Of a stretch of 10,387 bases of DNA, positions 5,930 through 10,387 are shown piece by piece. The number at the start of each line of letters is the position of its first letter. Position 1 is the stretch's first letter. Source of the stretch: Syntrophobacterales bacterium (GTDB lineage: Bacteria > Desulfobacterota > Syntrophorhabdia > Syntrophorhabdales > WCHB1-27); NCBI GenBank assembly GCA_017881765.1, contig JADGQN010000136.1:1-10387 (forward strand). Direction: 5' to 3'. The translations under genes and the position numbers were made by a program. Under the pieces are notes generated by a model. That model did not search any database. It was not told the origin of the DNA and saw nothing but the letters and a program-made list of their open reading frames with translations.

Positions 5930-7207
5930 AAAATTACGTTAAAATATTCTACGGAAGGTGTCCCGATAGAGATTGAGGCTACACCCGGTTTTGTGGGCGT
6001 GCTTGAGCCATCGGAGCCTGCCCCTGTTCAGAATCCTTTAGCCGCCATTGCGGAAAGCCTCCGCCAGCCCATCGAGTCGCGACCGCTGAGGGAGATAAGC
6101 AGAGGAAGGAAGAATGCGTGTGTCGTGATCAGCGATATTACACGCCCAGCGCCCAATCGGCTGATCCTTCCTCCGATCCTTGAGGTCGTTGAAACCGCTG
6201 GAATACCACGTTCCGCTGTGACTATCCTCGTTGCAACAGGCATACACCGGCCCTCTACCGAGGAAGAACATGTCCGGCTTGTAGGACCGGAGATTGCGGG
6301 CGCCTACAGGATTATGGACCACCTTTCAAAGAAAAGTGAAGATATGGTGGAGGTGGGCAAAATTGCCGGTGAGGTTCCCGCCCTGGTGAATCGGCTTTAC
6401 GTTGAGGCCGACCTGAAAATCCTGACAGGTTTTATCGAGCCTCACATGTGGGCCGGCTATTCCGGTGGGCGAAAATCGATTCTTCCGGGTATCTCTTCCG
6501 TCGAGACCCTGCAGTTCATGCATGGCCCTGAAATGATCGCACATCCGATGACGGAATATGGGCAACTGGAGGGGAATCTTTTTCATGAGGCGGGCCTTCG
6601 GGTCATGGAAAAGGCGGGAGCCGATTTTGTGGTCAACGTGACGCTCAACAAGAAACGGGAGGTTACCGGAATTTTTTCGGGCCATCCTGTAAAAGCCCAT
6701 CTGGAAGGCTGCGCGTTTCTTGCCAAACATTGTGTGCGCGAGCTCGATGCACCCCTTGATTTCATTGTTACCACCAATGCCGGCGCGCCCCTCGACTGCA
6801 ATCTTTACCAGAGCGTTAAAGGCATGACCGGGGCTGCCACGGTTGTGAAGCCGAAGGGGGACATTCTCATCGCCACCCGTTGCGCCGAGGGTGCGGGCAG
6901 TCCGGAATACAAGGAAGTCCTTGAAATGGTGGATTCCCCCAGCTCCTTTGTCTGTCGGATCCTGCAGAAAGAATTTTTTATTCCGGACCAGTGGTGCGCT
7001 CAGGAAATGTATCAGGTTTTGATGGAGAAGGATGTCTGGATCTATACAGAGGGGTTTTCTTCCGAAGAGCTGAGGAGATATCACCTGCGTCCCGTGGACT
7101 CTGTCGAAGGATGCATACGCGGTCTTCTTGAAAAGCACGGGACGAATGCGCGTTGGGCTGTAGTGCCGGACGGTCCGATGGTGATCCTGAAGCTGAAAGA
7201 GAAATGA
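5927..7207 (+). CDS. larA: LarA-family nickel-pincer 2-hydroxyacid (lactate) racemase
   Basis: A 426-residue cytoplasmic LarA homologue (429 codons if the upstream GTG is used, including the stop). LarA interconverts D- and L-lactate with a covalently tethered nickel-pincer nucleotide; other members racemise malate, 2-hydroxyglutarate or aromatic 2-hydroxyacids. It aligns along its whole length with the Lactobacillus plantarum enzyme. Counted from ATG 5927, the expected functional residues are present: Arg73 (SDITRP), His107 (ATGIHRPST), His173 (FIEPHMW), Lys183 (GGRKSILPG), the lysine that holds the cofactor, His199 (FMHGP), the nickel ligand, and Trp356 (IPDQW). The enzyme therefore looks active. 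The LarB, LarC and LarE cofactor-synthesis proteins are not encoded here. Between a permease and two FAD dehydrogenases, as in the Acetobacterium woodii lactate operon, its likely job is to let a stereospecific dehydrogenase use both enantiomers. Glycolate is achiral and would not need it. Confidence 0.92.
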   Translation: MKITLKYSTEGVPIEIEATPGFVGVLEPSEPAPVQNPLAAIAESLRQPIESRPLREISRGRKNACVVISDITRPAPNRLILPPILEVVETAGIPRSAVTILVATGIHRPSTEEEHVRLVGPEIAGAYRIMDHLSKKSEDMVEVGKIAGEVPALVNRLYVEADLKILTGFIEPHMWAGYSGGRKSILPGISSVETLQFMHGPEMIAHPMTEYGQLEGNLFHEAGLRVMEKAGADFVVNVTLNKKREVTGIFSGHPVKAHLEGCAFLAKHCVRELDAPLDFIVTTNAGAPLDCNLYQSVKGMTGAATVVKPKGDILIATRCAEGAGSPEYKEVLEMVDSPSSFVCRILQKEFFIPDQWCAQEMYQVLMEKDVWIYTEGFSSEELRRYHLRPVDSVEGCIRGLLEKHGTNARWAVVPDGPMVILKLKEK

Positions 7208-7237
7208 GGGTTCTAGGGTCCGAGGGTTCAAGGGTAG
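7206..7237 (+). repeat. 8-bp tandem repeat, four units, overlapping the larA stop
   Basis: Four imperfect units with 8-bp period (gagggttc, tagggtcc, gagggttc, aagggtag) begin on the larA stop codon and fill the start of the larA-glcD spacer. They resemble the low-complexity intergenic repeats found in many bacterial genomes. No coding role is evident. Confidence 0.7.
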
Positions 7238-7244
7238 ACCTATT

Positions 7245-7294
7245 TGGAATTTGAGGCTTCCTTAAGGGATGCTTCGCTATGGAATTTGGAGCTT
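7245..7294 (+). repeat. Imperfect 15-bp direct repeat upstream of glcD-1
   Basis: TGGAATTTGAGGCTT at 7245-7259 recurs as TGGAATTTGGAGCTT at 7280-7294, differing only in the order of two bases, with 20 bp between. It follows directly on the 8-bp repeat, so the whole 108-bp spacer is repeat-derived apart from the glcD SD. Confidence 0.65.
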
Positions 7295-7315
7295 GGACTT
7301 TTTGAGGGGTGATGC

Positions 7316-8728
7316 ATGAAAGAAAAAATAGAGCAGCTCATCGCGCAGAGCCGGGAATTCCTCAAGGAGGAACAGATCGTCACAGACAAAGAAGGGATGT
7401 CTCATTACTGCTATGACGCGACGGAGATGCGGTTCATGCCTGACGTCGTATTTCTGCCGTACTCGACGGAAGAAGTATCAAAGATCATGAAACTGGCCTA
7501 CAGCCACGACATACCCCTGACCCCGCAGGGGGGCAGAACAGGCCTCTCGGGCGGCGCCTTGCCTGTCGACGGGGGAGTGATTCTCTCCCTCCTCAGAATG
7601 AACAAGATATTGGAGATCGACGAAAAGAATATGCAGGTCGTCATCGAGCCGGGTGTTGTCTCGGCAGATCTGCAAGAGACACTGAAAAAGTACAACCTTT
7701 TCTTCCCTCCGGACCCATCGAGCACGATAGAGAGCACGTTGGGCGGCAATGTGGCGGAGAATGCGGGATACACGAGGGCTGTGAAATACGGTGTCACCAG
7801 AGACTACATCATAGGATTGGAGGCTGTCCTGCCGAATGGCGATGTGATCAACGTGGGCGGCAGAACGGTAAAAAACGTCACCGGGTATGATCTCGTTGCC
7901 CTTCTTATCGGATCCGAGGGTACCCTTGCCGTTGTGACCAAGATCATTGCAAAGCTGCTCCCGAAACCGGTCCTTCGCCGGACGTGTATCTTCTACCTGG
8001 ACGACCTTGTTGCGGCAGCGGACCTGGTGGTCTCGGTCTTCGGCAGCGGCATCATCCCCTGTGCCATCGAATTCATGGACAACACAAGTATCAATTGCGT
8101 CGCGGATTACCTGTCAGCCGAATTGCGCAGGGATGCGGCCGCGATGGTCCTGATAGAGGTGGACGGGAGCAATCAGTCCGCCGTGGACGAAGAGGTCAGA
8201 CTGGTGATGGAGACGGCCGGCAAAGCGAAGGGCGTGACCGAGTCGAAACTGGCCGCGAGCGATGAGGAGGCGGATCGCCTGTGGCGGATACGAAGGGAAA
8301 CCCTCCCCGCTTTAAAAGCTTTGGGGAAAGACCATCTGGAAGCGGATGTGGTGGTGCCCCGCTACCAACTTCCCTTGCTCGCCCGGTCAATACAGGAGAG
8401 CGGCGTTGGCAAAAAAGTGAACATAGCGACGTACGGTCATTCAGGGGATGGCAATCTCCACGTGACGATCCAGTACCGGAAGAGGAATTTTGCGGAGACG
8501 GAGGAGGCCTATGAGTTATTGGGGGACATATACAGAAGAACTATAGCGATGGGTGGAAAACTGACGGGTGAACATGGGGTGGGGCTCACGGCAAAGAACT
8601 ACATGTCCATCCAGATGGGCCCGACCGAAATAGCCCTCATGAAACGCATCAAACAGGCCTTCGATCCTAAGGGCCTGCTCAATCCCAAAAAGATATTTCC
8701 TGATGAAGGACAAGAAGAAACGGCATGA
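7316..8728 (+). CDS. glcD: GlcD-type FAD-linked 2-hydroxyacid (glycolate/D-lactate) dehydrogenase, first copy
   Basis: A 470-residue flavoprotein of the VAO/PCMH family that oxidises glycolate or D-lactate to the 2-oxoacid. The N-terminal FAD-binding domain shows PQGGRTGLSGGALP (70-83), IEPGV (110-114), FPPDPSS (130-136), LGGNVAENAG (142-151), VKNVTGYDL (185-193) and GSEGTLAVVT (199-208). The C-terminal FAD-oxidase domain has YGHSGDGNLHV (373-383) and TGEHGVGL (417-424), whose His375, His382 and Glu419 match metal-binding residues of D-lactate and D-2-hydroxyglutarate dehydrogenases, and ends with FDPKGLLNPKKIF. It has no signal peptide and no fused Fe-S domain, so electrons must leave through a separate partner that is not in the window. 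GAGGGG six bases before the ATG supports the start. It is paralogous to the gene that follows. Confidence 0.94.
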   Translation: MKEKIEQLIAQSREFLKEEQIVTDKEGMSHYCYDATEMRFMPDVVFLPYSTEEVSKIMKLAYSHDIPLTPQGGRTGLSGGALPVDGGVILSLLRMNKILEIDEKNMQVVIEPGVVSADLQETLKKYNLFFPPDPSSTIESTLGGNVAENAGYTRAVKYGVTRDYIIGLEAVLPNGDVINVGGRTVKNVTGYDLVALLIGSEGTLAVVTKIIAKLLPKPVLRRTCIFYLDDLVAAADLVVSVFGSGIIPCAIEFMDNTSINCVADYLSAELRRDAAAMVLIEVDGSNQSAVDEEVRLVMETAGKAKGVTESKLAASDEEADRLWRIRRETLPALKALGKDHLEADVVVPRYQLPLLARSIQESGVGKKVNIATYGHSGDGNLHVTIQYRKRNFAETEEAYELLGDIYRRTIAMGGKLTGEHGVGLTAKNYMSIQMGPTEIALMKRIKQAFDPKGLLNPKKIFPDEGQEETA

Positions 8729-8746
8729 CTCTACCAGACCTACTGC

Positions 8747-8776
8747 TTGACATCCGGGTTGGTTGTTCCATACAGT
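8747..8776 (+). promoter_or_regulatory. Possible internal promoter before glcD-2
   Basis: A perfect TTGACA (8747-8752) is followed after 18 bp by TACAGT (8771-8776, four of six consensus positions) in the 123-bp spacer between the two glcD genes. If used, it would let glcD-2 be expressed apart from lldP-larA-glcD-1. The -10 match is only fair. Confidence 0.3.
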
Positions 8777-8851
8777 TTGGGAGAAGGAAGGTGTGCGTAC
8801 CATCCGGAAGGTGGCTGATTTAACTACGGGGAACATAGGGAGGAAGGGAAC

Positions 8852-10255
8852 ATGAGAAAGGGATTGCAGAAAGACGTGATCAAGAAGCTGGAGGATATCG
8901 TCGGCGAGAATCATGTCCTGAAAACTGACGACGTGCTCGAAAAATACAGCAAGGATGAAACCATAGGGCTGCAGGCATGGCCCGATGCAGCAGTGCGGGT
9001 ACGTTCTGCCGATGAGGTTTCCAGGGTCTTGCGCCTGGCAAATGAATATTCGATACCTGTTACCCCCAGGGGTCTGGGCACTTCCTTAAGCGGAGGGTCT
9101 GTTCCCATTAATGGAGGGATTGTCCTTTCCATGGAACGGATGGACCAGCTTCTTGAAATCGATCAGGAGAACTTGATGGCAGTGACCGAACCGGGCATCA
9201 TCACCGCGGAGCTCCATCGGCTCGTTGAAGAGCAGGGCTGCTTCTACCCGCCGGACCCGGCAAGCAAGGACAGCTGCAGCATTGGCGGAAATGTAGCAGA
9301 GGGATCAGGCGGACCTCGAGCCGTCCGCTACGGAACCACCAAAGATTATGTTTGTGGGCTGGAGGCGGTCTTGCCCAGTGGAGAGATGATGACCATTGGC
9401 GGAAAGGTGGTGAAGGATGTTACCGGGTATAACCTTGCACAGCTCCTGGTCGGTTCGGAGGGCACCCTGGCCGTTGTGACCAGGATCATTCTCCGGCTCA
9501 TTCCGAAGCCGAAGATGAAAGTAGATCTGCTCGCGCCTTTCAACTCTCTGGGATCCGCAGCCGAAGCGGTTTCTGCTATCATCGGGGAGAAGATCGTCCC
9601 CACGGCCATCGAATTTATGGATAATCCTGCGATTCGACTTGCAGAGAGATACCTGAATAAAAAGGTCGTCTTCAATACTGCCGCAGCTCATCTCTTGGTC
9701 CAGCTTGACGGAAATCGGCAGGAGGATTTCGAGCACTCCATGGATATGGTGGAACAAATTTTCGTGAAATATGGCGCCTGGGATCTTCTGGTTGCAAAAG
9801 AACCGGAAGCACAGAACAGATTGTGGGAAGCGAGGAAATGCATCTTTGAGGCGGCCAATAAGATGGGGGTGATCTATGAGACGATGGATGTTGTGGCACC
9901 GCGGTGCTGCGTGGCGGACCTGGTGAAGAGTGCCGAAGAGATAGCCGAGCAATTTCGCCTGGACCCGATGTGCGTAGGACATGCGGGGGATGGAAACGTC
10001 CACGTTCTCTACTTCAAGAAGGATGACATGGACAAAGAGGAATGGGATAGAGCGCTTCCCAAGGCCAGCAAACTTCTCTACGAGAAGACCCTTGGGATGG
10101 GCGGAAAGATCACGGCCGAACATGGCATAGGGCTCACCAGAAAAAAATATCTGAAAATGGATTATACTGAAAGACAGATCGATCTTTTGAGGGGCATTAA
10201 AAAAACCTTCGACCCGAAGGGCATATTGAACCCGGGCAAGATTTTCGACGCATAA
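8852..10255 (+). CDS. glcD: GlcD-type FAD-linked 2-hydroxyacid dehydrogenase, second copy
   Basis: A 467-residue paralogue of the preceding dehydrogenase with the same domain order. FAD-binding signatures are PRGLGTSLSGGSVP (72-85), TEPGI (112-116), YPPDPASKDSCSIGGNVAEG (132-151), VKDVTGYNL (187-195) and GSEGTLAVVT (201-210). The C-terminal domain carries VGHAGDGNVHV (375-385) with His377 and His384, AEHGIGL (422-428) with Glu423, and FDPKGILNPGKIF at the end. It differs from the first copy around residues 265-365, the substrate-facing cap domain, including Cys352 and Cys353 in VVAPRCCVADL where copy one has VVVPRYQLPLL. The two may differ in substrate or stereochemistry, or act as two subunits (GlcD/GlcE-like), but both look like full FAD enzymes. 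GGGAGG lies upstream of the ATG at a good distance. No GlcF, Etf or Lut partner follows before the window ends. Confidence 0.94.
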   Translation: MRKGLQKDVIKKLEDIVGENHVLKTDDVLEKYSKDETIGLQAWPDAAVRVRSADEVSRVLRLANEYSIPVTPRGLGTSLSGGSVPINGGIVLSMERMDQLLEIDQENLMAVTEPGIITAELHRLVEEQGCFYPPDPASKDSCSIGGNVAEGSGGPRAVRYGTTKDYVCGLEAVLPSGEMMTIGGKVVKDVTGYNLAQLLVGSEGTLAVVTRIILRLIPKPKMKVDLLAPFNSLGSAAEAVSAIIGEKIVPTAIEFMDNPAIRLAERYLNKKVVFNTAAAHLLVQLDGNRQEDFEHSMDMVEQIFVKYGAWDLLVAKEPEAQNRLWEARKCIFEAANKMGVIYETMDVVAPRCCVADLVKSAEEIAEQFRLDPMCVGHAGDGNVHVLYFKKDDMDKEEWDRALPKASKLLYEKTLGMGGKITAEHGIGLTRKKYLKMDYTERQIDLLRGIKKTFDPKGILNPGKIFDA

Positions 10256-10320
10256 TTCTATCGTCGACCATTGTCCGAATTAGTCGCCTCGATTTTACGT
10301 TAACAAGAAAGATGCGGAAT

Positions 10321-10370
10321 AACGCTGAAGCCGCTGCTTTCCCGGGACAACGCGCCATGGCTTCAGCGTT
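10321..10370 (+). terminator. 12-bp perfect inverted repeat downstream of glcD-2
   Basis: AACGCTGAAGCC at 10321-10332 pairs perfectly with GGCTTCAGCGTT at 10359-10370 across a 26-nt loop containing CCCGGG. It lies 65 nt after the glcD-2 stop and is followed by CTATTGT rather than a clear T-run. A terminator or the end of a repeat element are both possible. Confidence 0.4.
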
Positions 10371-10387
10371 CTATTGTACGCCAAACG

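Noticed and set aside
6326..7231. Long open frame (301 codons) on the minus strand opposite larA
   Set aside because: LarA motifs run through the whole plus-strand gene; the antisense product shows no recognisable domain.
9305..10123. Open frame (272 codons) on the minus strand opposite glcD-2
   Set aside because: It is antisense to conserved FAD-oxidase motifs and has no credible ribosome site or family.

Overview
The window is about 10.4 kb of dense bacterial sequence, moderately GC-rich, with good Shine-Dalgarno sites before almost every gene. It holds two divergent gene groups on either side of a roughly 290-bp promoter region at 3649-3934. The mix of an LldP-type 2-hydroxyacid permease, a nickel-type lactate racemase (LarA), two FAD-linked GlcD-type dehydrogenases, a succinyl-CoA-synthetase-like CoA ligase, an iron-sulfur protein and a CitE-like lyase suggests a strictly anaerobic, probably syntrophic or sulfate-reducing bacterium of the Desulfobacterota/Deltaproteobacteria type. 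That placement is inferred from gene content; no marker gene is present.

Minus-strand group, in transcription order from 3648 down to 75: a SucC-like beta subunit; a 94-residue seven-cysteine iron-sulfur protein starting 3 nt after the sucC stop; a SucD-like alpha subunit; and a CitE/malyl-CoA-lyase family protein. The fdx-sucD and sucD-citE spacers are filled with repeats. One is a 78-bp imperfect palindrome built of 9-bp units. The other is a cluster of hairpins, one of which carries the sucD stop codon in its loop. A strong sigma70-like promoter (TTGACA, 16 bp, TACAAT) lies about 140-170 nt upstream of sucC.

Plus-strand group, 3935-10255: lldP, larA, glcD-1 and glcD-2, preceded by their own promoter-like site (TTGACA, 17 bp, AAGAAT). 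The spacers hold a 12-bp-stem hairpin (after lldP), an 8-bp tandem repeat (after larA) and a possible internal promoter (before glcD-2). A second 12-bp inverted repeat lies downstream of glcD-2.

How they may work together (inference): a 2-hydroxyacid such as glycolate or lactate enters through LldP, LarA interconverts enantiomers where the substrate is chiral, and the GlcD enzymes oxidise it to the 2-oxoacid. If the substrate is glycolate, the CitE-like enzyme could condense glyoxylate with acetyl-CoA to malyl-CoA. The SucCD-like ligase could then release malate while making ATP. This is the malyl-CoA route described biochemically for syntrophic glycolate oxidisers such as Syntrophobotulus glycolicus. 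The embedded Fe-S protein and the non-canonical residues in both ligase subunits make the left-hand group the most unusual part of the window. No electron-transfer partner (GlcE/GlcF, Etf, LutABC) and no LarBCE cofactor genes are present.
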